Source: Paraburkholderia sp. NMBU_R16
GTDB lineage: Bacteria > Pseudomonadota > Gammaproteobacteria > Burkholderiales > Burkholderiaceae
DNA: 64,000 nt
NCBI RefSeq assembly: GCF_013282575.1
Contig: NZ_JAAAYE010000020.1
Coordinates: forward strand, 34,768-98,767
Direction of reading: 5' to 3'
Part shown: positions 29,918-39,246 of the stretch, piece after piece
How positions within the stretch are numbered: the first letter of the stretch is position 1
Layout of the letters: each line of letters begins with the position of its first letter
The notes under the pieces: model-generated
The model's database searches: none
What the model saw: only the letters and a program-made list of their open reading frames with translations
Told to the model about the DNA's origin: nothing
Made by a program: the position numbers and the translations under genes

Positions 29918-31510
29918 GTGCTGTCTACCGCCAATATCACCATGCAATTCGGGCCGAAGCCGCTCTTCGAGAACATCTCCGTCAAGTTCGGCGAGGGCAA
30001 CCGGTACGGCCTCATTGGCGCGAACGGCTGCGGGAAATCGACGTTCATGAAGATACTGGGCAGCGATCTCGAGCCCAGCTCGGGCAATGTCATGCTCGAG
30101 CCGAACGTACGGCTGGGCAAGCTGCGCCAGGATCAGTTCGCGTATGAGGAAATGCGCGTTCTCGACGTCGTCATGATGGGCCATACCGAAATGTGGGCCG
30201 CGATGACCGAACGCGATGCGATCTACGCCAACCCCGAGGCGACGGACGACGACTACATGCACGCGGCCGAGCTCGAAGCGAAGTTCGCCGAATACGGCGG
30301 CTACACCGCCGAAGCACGGGCCGGCGAGCTGCTCCTCGGCATCGGCATTCATATCGACGATCACACCGGGCCGATGAGCAATATCGCACCGGGCTGGAAA
30401 CTGCGCGTGCTGCTGGCGCAGGCATTGTTTTCGAATCCTGACGTACTGCTGCTCGACGAGCCGACCAACAACCTCGACATCAATTCGATCCGCTGGCTCG
30501 AGAATGTGCTCAACGAGTACAACTCGACGATGATCATCATTTCGCACGATCGGCACTTCCTGAACCAGGTCTGCACCCATATGGCGGACATGGATTACGG
30601 CACGCTGAAGGTTTATCCGGGCAATTACGACGACTACATGCTGGCGTCGACGCAAGCCCGCGAGCGACAAGCGGCCGCGAATGCCAAGGCGAAGGAGCGC
30701 ATTGCCGATCTGCAGGACTTCGTACGGCGCTTTTCGGCCAACAAGTCGAAAGCCCGACAAGCCACGAGCCGCCTCAAGCAGATCGACAAGATCAAGATCG
30801 AGGAATTCAAACCGTCCTCACGGCAGAACCCGTTCATCCGCTTCGAGTTCGAAAAGAAGCTGCACAACATCGCGGTGGTGGCCGAAGGCATCACCAAGCG
30901 TTACGACCGGACGATTTTCGAGAACTTCAGCATCAGCGTACAGCCCGGTGAACGTATCGCGATCATCGGCGAGAACGGTGCCGGCAAGACGACGTTGCTG
31001 CGCGCACTGCATGGCAACCTCGCGCTCGACGGCGGTAGCGTCAAATGGGCGGAAAACGCCAATATCGGATATATGCCGCAGGATACGTACGAGGAATTTC
31101 CGGACGACGTCACGTTGACCGAATGGATCGATGCCTACCGCAAGGAGGGCGACGACGATCAAATGGTGCGCGGCACGCTCGGGCGGTTGCTTTTCAATGC
31201 GGACGACATCAGAAAATCGGTGAAGGTGCTGTCGGGCGGTGAAAAGGGGCGCATGATCTGGGGCAAGCTGATGCTGGGCCGGCACAACGTGCTGCTGATG
31301 GACGAGCCGACGAACCATATGGATATGGAATCGATCGAATCGCTGCAGGTCGCGCTCGATAAATTCGACGGCACGCTGATCTTCGTTTCACACGATCGGG
31401 AGTTCGTGAGCGGTCTCGCGAACCGCATCATCGAAGTGCGAACCGATGGGACGCTGTATGACTTCGGCGGCAATTACGAGGACTTCCTGGCCAGTCAGGG
31501 CGTCGAGTAA
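29918..31510 (+). CDS. ybiT: ABC-F family ATPase, YbiT type
   Basis: 530 residues from a GTG at 29918 with a GAGGG site. It has two ABC domains in tandem and no membrane segment. Domain 1 has Walker [10 protein letters not shown] and Walker [12 protein letters not shown]. Domain 2 has GENGAGKTT, the signature LSGGEKGRM and [11 protein letters not shown]. The charged linker ([20 protein letters not shown]) carries the ABC-F interaction motif. In domain 1 the signature is degenerate ([18 protein letters not shown]), as is usual for this subfamily. ABC-F proteins act on the ribosome. YbiT itself is not a proven resistance factor. Confidence 0.92.
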   Translation: MLSTANITMQFGPKPLFENISVKFGEGNRYGLIGANGCGKSTFMKILGSDLEPSSGNVMLEPNVRLGKLRQDQFAYEEMRVLDVVMMGHTEMWAAMTERDAIYANPEATDDDYMHAAELEAKFAEYGGYTAEARAGELLLGIGIHIDDHTGPMSNIAPGWKLRVLLAQALFSNPDVLLLDEPTNNLDINSIRWLENVLNEYNSTMIIISHDRHFLNQVCTHMADMDYGTLKVYPGNYDDYMLASTQARERQAAANAKAKERIADLQDFVRRFSANKSKARQATSRLKQIDKIKIEEFKPSSRQNPFIRFEFEKKLHNIAVVAEGITKRYDRTIFENFSISVQPGERIAIIGENGAGKTTLLRALHGNLALDGGSVKWAENANIGYMPQDTYEEFPDDVTLTEWIDAYRKEGDDDQMVRGTLGRLLFNADDIRKSVKVLSGGEKGRMIWGKLMLGRHNVLLMDEPTNHMDMESIESLQVALDKFDGTLIFVSHDREFVSGLANRIIEVRTDGTLYDFGGNYEDFLASQGVE

Positions 31511-31619
31511 CCGTTCGCGTATGCCTTCGTGAGTGCCTCGCGCCCCGATGGCGTACGTACATCGTCGCGACGCCGCCGCGCGTAAAATGCTCTGATCGCC
31601 CCGCGAGACGGAATTCGAC

Positions 31620-33059
31620 ATGAAAACGTACGAGCACCTTTACATCGACGGCAAGTGGCTGAAGCCGTCGTCAAGCGGCACGATCGACGTAATCGATTCA
31701 GGCACCGAAGCGGTCATGGGCCGCATCCCCGAGGGCGCTGCGGCCGACGCCGAGGCGGCCGTCGAGGCTGCGAAGCTCGCGTTCGAATCATGGGCCGCCA
31801 CGCCCGCCGCCACACGGGCCGCGTATCTGCAAAAGATTGCCGATGGGCTCAAAGCCCGCGCCGAGGAACTCTCGCAGCTGATCTGCGGCGAAGTCGGCAT
31901 GCCCATCAAGCTCGTGCGCGCGATTCAGGTTGGCTCGCCCGTCTATCACTGGAACGCGTACGCGAAACTGGCTCGAGAATTCGCATTCGAAGAACGCGTG
32001 GGCAATTCGCTCGTGGTGCGCGAGCCGGTCGGCGTGGTCGCTGCCATCACGCCCTGGAACTATCCGCTGAATCAGATCACGCTCAAGGTGGCCGCGGCGC
32101 TTGCCGCAGGCTGCACCGTTGTCCTGAAACCCTCCGAAATCGCCCCCCTCAACGCATTCGTGCTGGCCGAAGCCATTCACGATGCGGGACTGCCGGCGGG
32201 CGTATTCAATCTCGTGAGCGGCTACGGGGCGGTCGTCGGCGAGATCATCGCGAGCCATCCCTTTGTGGACATGGTTTCGTTTACCGGATCCACGCGCGCG
32301 GGCAAGCGCGTTGCAGAACTCGCCGCGGCAACCGTGAAACGCGTCGCGCTCGAGCTTGGCGGGAAATCGGCTTCGCTGATTCTCGACGACGCGGACTTTC
32401 CCACAGCCGTCAAGCGCACCGTCTCCGACTGCTTCCTGAATGCCGGCCAGACCTGCTCCGCGCATACGCGCATGCTCGTGCCCGAGTCGCGCTACGAGGA
32501 GGCACGTGAACTCGCGAAGCGGGCGGCCGAAGCCTATGTGGCGGGCGACCCGCGCAGGGAAACCACACGCCTGGGCGCGCTGGCTTCGGCTGCGCAACAG
32601 GCCCGCGTGCGCGCCTATATCGAGCGTGGCGTGGAAGAGGGCGCGGAACTGGTGACGGGCGGCCCCGGCATGCCCGAAGGGTTGTCGAAAGGCTTTTTCG
32701 TCAGGCCGACCGTCTTCGGCCGCGTCCATCCGAAGGCGACCATCGCGCAGGAGGAAATCTTCGGCCCAGTGCTCTCGATCCTGACTTACAAGGACGAGGA
32801 AGAGGCCGTCCGGATCGCCAACGATTCGCCCTACGGCCTTGCCGGCGCAGTCTGGGCGGGCGACGACGAGCGGGCGCAACGCGTTGCGCGGCGCATTCGG
32901 ACGGGGCAGATCGACATCAATGGCGGCGACTGGAACATGCAAGCGCCTTTCGGTGGCTTCAAGCAGTCGGGCTACGGTCGGGAAAACGGTACGTACGGCC
33001 TCGAAGAGTATCTCGAGTACAAGTCGCTGCAATTCAAGCAGCCGAAGCCGGCCGGCTGA
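31620..33059 (+). CDS. NAD(P)+-dependent aldehyde dehydrogenase
   Basis: 479 residues with the full aldehyde dehydrogenase fold. [31 protein letters not shown] forms the Rossmann region, [11 protein letters not shown] binds cofactor, the general base Glu lies in LELGGKSAS, and the nucleophilic Cys in [11 protein letters not shown]. The [13 protein letters not shown] tail motif is present. The substrate is not evident. A polyamine importer lies 0.6 kb downstream, so an aminoaldehyde is possible, but the two are separated by a gene on the other strand and are not one operon. GAGACGG precedes the ATG. Confidence 0.9.
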   Translation: MKTYEHLYIDGKWLKPSSSGTIDVIDSGTEAVMGRIPEGAAADAEAAVEAAKLAFESWAATPAATRAAYLQKIADGLKARAEELSQLICGEVGMPIKLVRAIQVGSPVYHWNAYAKLAREFAFEERVGNSLVVREPVGVVAAITPWNYPLNQITLKVAAALAAGCTVVLKPSEIAPLNAFVLAEAIHDAGLPAGVFNLVSGYGAVVGEIIASHPFVDMVSFTGSTRAGKRVAELAAATVKRVALELGGKSASLILDDADFPTAVKRTVSDCFLNAGQTCSAHTRMLVPESRYEEARELAKRAAEAYVAGDPRRETTRLGALASAAQQARVRAYIERGVEEGAELVTGGPGMPEGLSKGFFVRPTVFGRVHPKATIAQEEIFGPVLSILTYKDEEEAVRIANDSPYGLAGAVWAGDDERAQRVARRIRTGQIDINGGDWNMQAPFGGFKQSGYGRENGTYGLEEYLEYKSLQFKQPKPAG

Positions 33060-33083
33060 GCAGTCGACATCGGCTCGGCGCGC

Positions 33084-33287
33084 CTATAGCTTGTCGTACT
33101 GAAAGCGCATGGCGGTGCCTTCTTTCTCGATGCGCACCCAGACGGCACGCTTTTCCTCGTCGCTCATGAAAACCCAGTTCGAGACCTCGGTTGCCGTGCG
33201 TCCGCAGCCCTTGCAGATGTCGTCGAAAAGCGTCGAACACACGCCGATGCACGGGCTGTCCGGGACATCGTGGAGATTGGAGGCCAT
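33084..33287 (-). CDS. DUF1289 domain protein
   Basis: 67 residues. The family pattern is PCIGVCSTLFDDICKGCGRTATEVSNW, with cysteines in a CxxxC...CxxC arrangement that suggests a small metal or Fe-S site, followed by W..MSDEEKRAVWVRI. DUF1289 proteins are found widely in proteobacteria and their function is not established. It converges on the aldehyde dehydrogenase gene with only 24 bp between stop codons, and is divergent from the pot operon. Confidence 0.88.
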   Translation of the reverse strand: MASNLHDVPDSPCIGVCSTLFDDICKGCGRTATEVSNWVFMSDEEKRAVWVRIEKEGTAMRFQYDKL

Positions 33288-33426
33288 TTGAAACCTTGGT
33301 AATAGACAGATCAGGCGCTATGGTAGCCCATACGCGCGGCACGATTTTCTGTTGGCGCTGTCTCCCGAATGGATATCGAATGTCACGGACAGACCGGCCG
33401 AATGGCCGATCCGGTATTTTTTCCGC

Positions 33427-33454
33427 TGGACACCGCTGTGCAACGGGATAAAAT
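33427..33454 (+). promoter_or_regulatory. Candidate promoter of the potFGHI operon
   Basis: TGGACA (33427-33432), a 16-nt spacer, and TAAAAT (33449-33454): each hexamer matches consensus at five of six positions. It would give a leader of about 215 nt before potF. This is the main signal in the 388-bp gap between the DUF1289 gene and potF. Confidence 0.55.
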
Positions 33455-33535
33455 TGCGCCCGTTTTCATCAGTCGCCGACGCCCGTCCATTCACCCGCAG
33501 CGGCGCGGCCAGCGCCTGTACCCTTTGCGCGACAG

Positions 33536-33561
33536 CCGGGCCGAATGCCGCGGTTTTTTTT
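33536..33561 (+). terminator. Terminator-like hairpin in the potF leader (possible attenuator)
   Basis: CCGGGC (33536-33541) pairs with GCCGCGG (33547-33553, one bulged G) around CGAAT, and is followed by eight T (33554-33561). It lies between the candidate promoter and the potF start, in the sense orientation, where a terminator has no upstream gene to end. Confidence 0.55.
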
Positions 33562-33675
33562 GGTCTTGCCTGGCGATTGATGATAGGTTTCGGGTTTTTC
33601 AGCGCGCGGCGCGTATCGCGCCGCGATATCGGAACGGGTTGGCACCGGCGCTGGCCGGATGGACCGGAGAGTGGA

Positions 33676-34773
33676 ATGAAAAAACGGGTTCTGGGTGGAC
33701 TGGCCGTGCTCGCGTTGTGCGCGGCACCGTGGACTGCGTCGATCGCAAAAGACACGCAATTGAATGTCTATAACTGGTCCGACTACATCGCCAAGGACAC
33801 GATCCCGAACTTCGAGAAACAAACCGGCATCAAGGTCAAATACGACAACTACGACAGCGACGACACGCTGCAAGCCAAGCTTCTCACGGGCAACTCGGGC
33901 TACGACATCGTCGTGCCGACGAGCAACTACGCCGGCAAACAGATCGCGGCCGGCATCTTTGCCCCGCTCGACAAATCGAAACTGCCGAACCTCAAGTACC
34001 TCGACCCGCAACTGATGGCGCTCGTGGCCGGCGCCGATCCGGGCAACAAGTATGTGGTGCCCTGGGCCTACGGCACGACGGGTCTCGGCTACAACGTCGA
34101 CAAGGCAACCAAGATTCTCGGCAAAGTACCGCTCGATAACTGGGACGTTCTCTTCAAGCCCGAGAACATCTCCAAACTCAAGACGTGCGGCGTCTCGGTG
34201 CTCGATGCGCCGGATCAGGTCTTCGCGGCTGCGCTCCACTATATCGGCAAGGATCCGATGAGCACGAACCCGGCCGACTACCAGGCGGCGATGGCCATGC
34301 TCAAGAAGATTCGCCCGTACATCACGCAGTTCAACTCCTCGGGCTATATCAACGACATGGTCGGCGGCGATATCTGCTTCGCCTACGGCTGGTCCGGTGA
34401 CGTCGTGATCGCCAAGCATCGCGCGCAGGAGGCGAAGAAGCCCTACAAGATCGAGTACTACATTCCGAAGGGCGGGGCACCGATCTGGTTCGACGTGATG
34501 GCGATTCCGAAAGACGCGAAACACAAGGAAGCGGCGCTCGAGTGGATCAATTACATCGAAGATCCGAAGGTGCATGCGGCGATTACGAACGCGGTGTATT
34601 ACCCGAGCGCCAATGCCGAAGCGCGCAAGTACGTGGACAAGAACATCGCCAACGACCCGGCGGTGTATCCGCCCGCCGATGTGGTCAAGACACTGTTCCT
34701 CTTGAAACCGTTGCCCGCCGATATCCAGCGCCTGCAAACGCGGCTGTGGACGGAGTTCAAGTCGGGTCGGTAA
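33676..34773 (+). CDS. potF: Polyamine (putrescine-type) ABC transporter substrate-binding protein
   Basis: 365 residues from ATG 33676, after GGAGAGTGGA. A signal peptide spans about 1-23 (VLGGLAVLALCAAPWTASIA). The mature start LNVYNWSDYIAKDTIPNFEKQTGIKVKYDNYDSDDTLQAKLLTG is the hallmark of PotD/PotF-type periplasmic binding proteins, and aromatic and acidic residues (WSDY, YGTTGLGYN, YGWSGDV) line the polyamine site in known structures. It is first in the potFGHI operon. A terminator just after it suggests it is made in excess over the membrane parts. Confidence 0.93.
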   Translation: MKKRVLGGLAVLALCAAPWTASIAKDTQLNVYNWSDYIAKDTIPNFEKQTGIKVKYDNYDSDDTLQAKLLTGNSGYDIVVPTSNYAGKQIAAGIFAPLDKSKLPNLKYLDPQLMALVAGADPGNKYVVPWAYGTTGLGYNVDKATKILGKVPLDNWDVLFKPENISKLKTCGVSVLDAPDQVFAAALHYIGKDPMSTNPADYQAAMAMLKKIRPYITQFNSSGYINDMVGGDICFAYGWSGDVVIAKHRAQEAKKPYKIEYYIPKGGAPIWFDVMAIPKDAKHKEAALEWINYIEDPKVHAAITNAVYYPSANAEARKYVDKNIANDPAVYPPADVVKTLFLLKPLPADIQRLQTRLWTEFKSGR

Positions 34774-34801
34774 GAGAATAGTTAGCCGGCATGTAATCTC
34801 A

Positions 34802-34830
34802 AAAGCCCCCGGACCGGAGCCGGGGGCTTT
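34802..34830 (+). terminator. Intercistronic terminator between potF and potG
   Basis: A perfect 11-bp stem, AAAGCCCCCGG (34802-34812) and its complement (34820-34830), with a 7-nt loop, ending in TTT. It lies 28 bp past potF and 33 bp before potG in an otherwise coupled operon. Partial termination here would raise binding protein relative to the transporter core. Confidence 0.8.
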
Positions 34831-34863
34831 GTACGTCAAACGATTCGAATCAAGTAGAAGACC

Positions 34864-36018
34864 ATGAGCGATCAGCCGAGCTCGCAGGCCGCAAGCGGCG
34901 CGCGGGCCCCATCGTCAGTAACGGCTTCGGCCGAGGACTTCGTCCAGATCGTGGATGTCGTCAAAAAATTCGGCGAGACCGTTGCGGTCCGCAACGTCAG
35001 TCTGTCGGTCGCGAAGGGGGAACTCTTTGCGCTGCTCGGCAGTTCAGGGTGTGGCAAGTCGACGCTCCTGAGAATGCTGGCAGGGCTCGAGACCGTCACG
35101 TCGGGAAAGATTTTGATCGACGGCGAAGACCTGGCACTGATGCCGCCGTACCGGCGCCCGGTCAACATGATGTTTCAGTCGTATGCGCTCTTTCCGCATA
35201 TGACGGTCGAATCGAACGTCGCATTCGGTCTGAAGCAGGAGGGCGTGCCGAAGGCTGAACTGAAGGAGCGCGTGCAAGCCGCGCTCGATCTCGTTCAAAT
35301 GGGCCGCTTCGCCAAGCGTAAGCCGCATCAGTTGTCGGGCGGCCAGCAACAGCGCGTGGCGCTCGCGCGCTCGCTCGTGAAACGGCCGAAGCTGCTGTTG
35401 CTCGATGAGCCGATGTCGGCGCTCGACAAGCAGATTCGTCAGCGCACGCAAATCGAGCTCGTCAATATCCTCGAGCGCGTTGGCGTGACCTGCATCATGG
35501 TCACGCACGATCAGGAGGAAGCGATGACGATGGCCGGCCGGCTCGCCGTCATGAGCGAGGGAAAGATCGTGCAACTGGGTACGCCCAGCGAGGTGTACGA
35601 GTATCCCAACACGCGCTTTTCCGCCGAATTCATCGGGTCGACGAATCTTTTCGATGGGCACGTCGTCGAGGACGAGCCCGATCACATATTCGTCGAGACC
35701 TCCGAGCTGCCGTGCCGGATGTATGTCAACCATGGCATTACAGGGCCGCTCGGCATGCCGGTCACGATCTCGGTGCGCCCCGAACGCGTCGCGCTCACGC
35801 GCAAACCGCCCGAGGGTGCCTACAACTGGGGGCGCGGCGTCGTGTCGAACATCGCTTATCTCGGCGGCTACTCGCTTTATCACGTGAAGCTCGATTCGGG
35901 CAAAACGGTGATCGCGAACGTCACGAGCCTCGCGCTTTCGGAGATCGATACGCCGACCTGGGGCGACGAGATCTATGTGCGCTGGAGCGCTTCGGCCGGG
36001 GTGGTGCTGACAGCATGA
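34864..36018 (+). CDS. potG: Polyamine ABC transporter ATP-binding protein
   Basis: 384 residues. The ATPase motifs are Walker A GSSGCGKST, signature LSGGQQQRVALARSL, Walker B LLLLDEPMSALD and the switch His in MVTHDQEEAMT. A C-terminal TOBE-type regulatory domain follows (MPVTISVRPERVALTRKPPEGAYNWGRGVVSNIAYLGGYSLYHVKL), as in PotA/PotG. It powers uptake together with PotH and PotI. Its TGA stop overlaps the potH ATG (ATGA at 36015-36018), so translation is coupled. Confidence 0.94.
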   Translation: MSDQPSSQAASGARAPSSVTASAEDFVQIVDVVKKFGETVAVRNVSLSVAKGELFALLGSSGCGKSTLLRMLAGLETVTSGKILIDGEDLALMPPYRRPVNMMFQSYALFPHMTVESNVAFGLKQEGVPKAELKERVQAALDLVQMGRFAKRKPHQLSGGQQQRVALARSLVKRPKLLLLDEPMSALDKQIRQRTQIELVNILERVGVTCIMVTHDQEEAMTMAGRLAVMSEGKIVQLGTPSEVYEYPNTRFSAEFIGSTNLFDGHVVEDEPDHIFVETSELPCRMYVNHGITGPLGMPVTISVRPERVALTRKPPEGAYNWGRGVVSNIAYLGGYSLYHVKLDSGKTVIANVTSLALSEIDTPTWGDEIYVRWSASAGVVLTA

Positions 36019-36944
36019 AGAACCCTCTGATTTCGTTGGCCGCATGGCCGGCGCGGCGCTTGCGGCTCACAGGCAGTACCGCGGTCGTCGCCGGGCCGTT
36101 CATCTGGCTGCTGCTTTTCTTCTTCGTGCCGTTTCTGCTCGTCGTCAAGATCAGCTTCGCGGAGCTGCAGCTCGGTATTCCGCCTTACTCCGAGCTCGCG
36201 GCGTTCAAGGACGGTGTCATCCAGATATCGTTGAACATCGCGCATTACGCGTTTCTGTTCAGCGACAGCCTCTATTTCGCGACTTACGTCAACTCGGTCG
36301 TCGTCGCCGCCGTCACGACGCTGTTGTGCCTGCTGCTCGGCTACCCAATGGCGTATTACATCGCCCGCTCGGCGCCGGGGGCGCGCAATTTGCTGATGAT
36401 GGCCGTCATGCTGCCGTTCTGGACGTCGTTCCTGATTCGCGTCTATGCGTGGGTTGGCATCCTCAAGAACAACGGGCTGCTCAACAACTTTTTGATGACG
36501 ATCGGCCTCATCCACACGCCGATCGAGCTTTACCGGACGAACATCGCCGTCTATATCGGCATGGTCTATTCGTATCTGCCGTTTCTCGTGATGCCGCTGT
36601 ATGCGCATCTCGTGAAGATGGACCTGACGCTGCTGGAGGCGGCATACGACCTTGGCGCCAAGCCATGGAGAGCGTTCGTTCAGATCACGCTGCCGCTATC
36701 GAAGAACGGCATCATCGCCGGATGCCTGCTCGTGTTCATCCCCGCGGTGGGCGAGTACGTCATCCCCGAGCTGCTCGGCGGCGCGAATACGCTGATGATC
36801 GGTCGCGTCATGTGGAACGAGTTCTTCAATAACGCCGACTGGCCAATGGCATCGGCGGTGACCTGCGCGATGGTGCTGCTGCTTCTCGTCCCGATGGCGA
36901 TGTTTCAGCACTATCAGGCCAAACAACTCGAAGCGCACCGATGA
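36015..36944 (+). CDS. potH: Polyamine ABC transporter permease PotH
   Basis: 309 residues from ATG 36015, which overlaps the potG stop. It has about six membrane segments. The binding-protein-dependent permease loop is EAAYDLGAKPWRAFVQITLPLSKNGIIAG, where the coupling helix meets PotG. A longer frame reaching back to 35712 overlaps potG out of frame and is not real. It overlaps the next gene by four bases, so the three genes are translated as a unit. Confidence 0.94.
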   Translation: MKNPLISLAAWPARRLRLTGSTAVVAGPFIWLLLFFFVPFLLVVKISFAELQLGIPPYSELAAFKDGVIQISLNIAHYAFLFSDSLYFATYVNSVVVAAVTTLLCLLLGYPMAYYIARSAPGARNLLMMAVMLPFWTSFLIRVYAWVGILKNNGLLNNFLMTIGLIHTPIELYRTNIAVYIGMVYSYLPFLVMPLYAHLVKMDLTLLEAAYDLGAKPWRAFVQITLPLSKNGIIAGCLLVFIPAVGEYVIPELLGGANTLMIGRVMWNEFFNNADWPMASAVTCAMVLLLLVPMAMFQHYQAKQLEAHR

Positions 36945-37762
36945 TCAAACCGAATCGCACGTTGCAGCTGATCGCGCTCGGCATCGGCTTCGCGTTTCTT
37001 TACATTCCGATCCTGAGCCTCGTTGTCTATTCGTTCAACGAGTCTCAGCTCGTCACCGTCTGGACGCGATTTTCGACGCGTTGGTACGCCGCGCTCATAC
37101 AGGATGACGAACTGATCGCGTCGTTCTGGCTTTCGCTGCGCATTGCGTTGCTGACGGCATTCGCTTCGGTTTTCATCGGTACCTGGGCGGGCTTCGTGCT
37201 GGCGCGCATGGGCCGCTTTCGCGGCTTCACGCTCTTTACCGGGATGATCAATGCGCCGCTCGTCATCCCCGAGGTCATCCAGGGCATTTCGCTGCTGCTG
37301 CTGTTCATCGAAATGGGCAAGTGGCTCGGTTGGCCCGAAGGGCGCGGTCTCGTCACGATCTGGATCGGCCATGTCATGCTCTGCATGTCCTATGTCGCCA
37401 TCATCGTGCAGTCGCGCGTGCGCGATCTGAACCCCTCCCTCGAAGAGGCGGCGCTCGACCTCGGCGCGACGCCGTTGAAGGTGTTTTTCACGATCACGCT
37501 GCCGCTCATCTCGCAGGCGCTCATGGCCGGCTGGCTGCTGTCGTTCACGCTCTCGATCGACGATCTCGTGCTGTCGGCATTTCTTTCAGGGCCCGGATCG
37601 ACGACGCTGCCCCTCGTCGTGTTCTCGCGGGTCCGGCTTGGGCTCAATCCCGAAATGAACGCGCTCGCAACGCTTTTCATTGCCGTCGTCACGATCGGCG
37701 TGCTCGTCATCAACTACTTCATGTTGAGGGCCGAGCGGCGGCGCCTCGAAGGCGTCGCCTGA
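36941..37762 (+). CDS. potI: Polyamine ABC transporter permease PotI
   Basis: 273 residues with about six membrane segments. The first is AFLYIPILSLVVYSFNES, typical of PotC/PotI. The coupling loop EEAALDLGATPLKVFFTITLPLISQALMAG is near residue 170-195, then FTLSIDDLVLSAFLSGPGSTTLPLVVFSRVRLG. It forms the membrane channel with PotH. It is the last gene of the operon and ends 33 bp from the stop of the convergent efflux operon. No clear terminator is seen in that gap. Confidence 0.94.
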   Translation: MIKPNRTLQLIALGIGFAFLYIPILSLVVYSFNESQLVTVWTRFSTRWYAALIQDDELIASFWLSLRIALLTAFASVFIGTWAGFVLARMGRFRGFTLFTGMINAPLVIPEVIQGISLLLLFIEMGKWLGWPEGRGLVTIWIGHVMLCMSYVAIIVQSRVRDLNPSLEEAALDLGATPLKVFFTITLPLISQALMAGWLLSFTLSIDDLVLSAFLSGPGSTTLPLVVFSRVRLGLNPEMNALATLFIAVVTIGVLVINYFMLRAERRRLEGVA

Positions 37763-37795
37763 TCGGCGTGCGCGGGTTGCCCGGTTGGCGTGCGC

Positions 37796-39244
37796 TCAGG
37801 AGCGCTCGTCCGTCGGCACTTCGCCCATTGCCTGAAAGAGGCTCGCGGTATCGGTCAGGCGCCGGCTGGTCGCGCGAATCGCATCGAGCTCCGCGTTCAG
37901 ATATTGCTGTTCGCTCGCGCGTTCGGCAGAGGGCGGTAACGCCCCCAGTCGGTGCCGCGCGGCGGTCTCCTCGAAGCCGGTACGCGAAGCCCCGGCGGCA
38001 GTATCGGCCGATGCGAGCGTTTCGGCATCATGCTCGAGTGCCGCGAGCGTGTCGGCTACGTTCTGGAAGGCCGACAGCACGGTCGCTTTGTACTGCAGCA
38101 CGGCTGCGTCGTAGTTGTCGATCGCGGCTCGGCGCTGCGCGCGCAACGCCCCACCGTGAAAGATCGGCTGAGAAAGCCCGGCGCCAATGCTCCACACCGC
38201 GCCGGCGCCCGACAGCGCTTTGGCCCACGAGAAGCCGCTTTGCCCCATGCTTGCCGACAGCGAAACGCTGGGGAACAGTTGCGCCGTTGCCACTCCGACG
38301 TCCGCCGCGGCCGCCTTCAGTGTGGCGTCGGCGGCGCGGATGTCGGGACGCGAGCACAACAGCTCGGACGGCAGCACCACGGGTACGCGCTCGGGCAACG
38401 CGAAGCTCTCCAGCGCCGGCACGGGGGGCGCGGCGTCGGGCGTGCGGCCCAACAGTACGGCGAGGGCATGTGCTGCGGCGGCGCGCTCTTGACGCAAGCC
38501 GGGCAAATTGGCCGCGAGCGATGCCGCGCTTTGCTTCGACGTCAGCGCCTGTGCGTGCGAGACGGCGCCCAGCGCATAGCGGCGTTCATCCTCGCGCGCC
38601 GTGTCGTTGGCGAGTGCCACGAGTCGTTCCGTCACGGCGATTTGACGGTCGAGCGCGGCGACGTTGATGACGGAGCCGACGATATTGGCCGCGAGCGCCC
38701 GTCGTGCCGCATCGAGCTGAAACGCCTGCTGGTTCACCCGCGCACGCAATTCAGCATTTGCGTAGCGCACGGCGCCGAAAAGATCGAACGTATAGCTCGC
38801 TTCCACTTGCCCCACGAACACGTTGTAGAGGACGGTATTCGGTCCCGCGGTGGGGATGCCGAGCGCCCGTTCGCGTGTTGCCTGTGCGCCGGCATCAACG
38901 TGCGGCAGCAACGACGAACCGATCTGTGCGCGCAGTTGCTCGTGGGCGGCGGCGAGTGATTTTTCGGCTGCGGCAAGCGTCTGACTGTTGCGCAGACCCT
39001 CATCGACGAGCGCGTCGAGCGCATCCGAACGATAAAGCCGCCACCATTGGGGCACCGGTTCAGCGCCCATCTCGAACTGCTGAGCAACACCGCCAGCCGT
39101 CGCTGTGCGCGGCGGTTGCGGTGCCGCGCCGTATTGGGCGGGCGATGGCATCGCGGGCGGTGCACCGTTCGGACCGAAGGAACAGCCGGCCAATGCGGAT
39201 GCGATGGCCGCGGCGAGAACAACACGACTCGAGGCGGAATTCAT
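37796..39244 (-). CDS. Outer membrane efflux lipoprotein (OprM/NodT family)
   Basis: 482 residues. A lipoprotein signal ends at Cys21 (ASALAGC). Two outer membrane efflux protein repeats follow, marked by WWRLYRSDALDALVDEGLRNSQTL and LPSELLCSRPDIRAADATLKAAAADVGVATAQLFPSVSL, the classic second-repeat motif. It forms the TolC-like exit duct of the tripartite pump. It is the third gene of the operon and starts two bases after the RND gene stops, so it is cotranscribed. The export substrates cannot be told from sequence. Confidence 0.92.
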   Translation of the reverse strand: MNSASSRVVLAAAIASALAGCSFGPNGAPPAMPSPAQYGAAPQPPRTATAGGVAQQFEMGAEPVPQWWRLYRSDALDALVDEGLRNSQTLAAAEKSLAAAHEQLRAQIGSSLLPHVDAGAQATRERALGIPTAGPNTVLYNVFVGQVEASYTFDLFGAVRYANAELRARVNQQAFQLDAARRALAANIVGSVINVAALDRQIAVTERLVALANDTAREDERRYALGAVSHAQALTSKQSAASLAANLPGLRQERAAAAHALAVLLGRTPDAAPPVPALESFALPERVPVVLPSELLCSRPDIRAADATLKAAAADVGVATAQLFPSVSLSASMGQSGFSWAKALSGAGAVWSIGAGLSQPIFHGGALRAQRRAAIDNYDAAVLQYKATVLSAFQNVADTLAALEHDAETLASADTAAGASRTGFEETAARHRLGALPPSAERASEQQYLNAELDAIRATSRRLTDTASLFQAMGEVPTDERS

Positions 39245-39246
39245 CG

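Noticed and set aside
33393..33420. ACCGG...CCGGT with T-run as a further terminator upstream of the pot promoter
   Set aside because: The stem is short and interrupted, and the segment lies before the candidate promoter. The hairpin at 33536-33561 is clearly better.
31620..37762. Aldehyde dehydrogenase as part of the pot operon (polyamine breakdown unit)
   Set aside because: A DUF1289 gene on the opposite strand and a 388-bp gap with its own promoter signal separate them. A functional link is possible but not shown.
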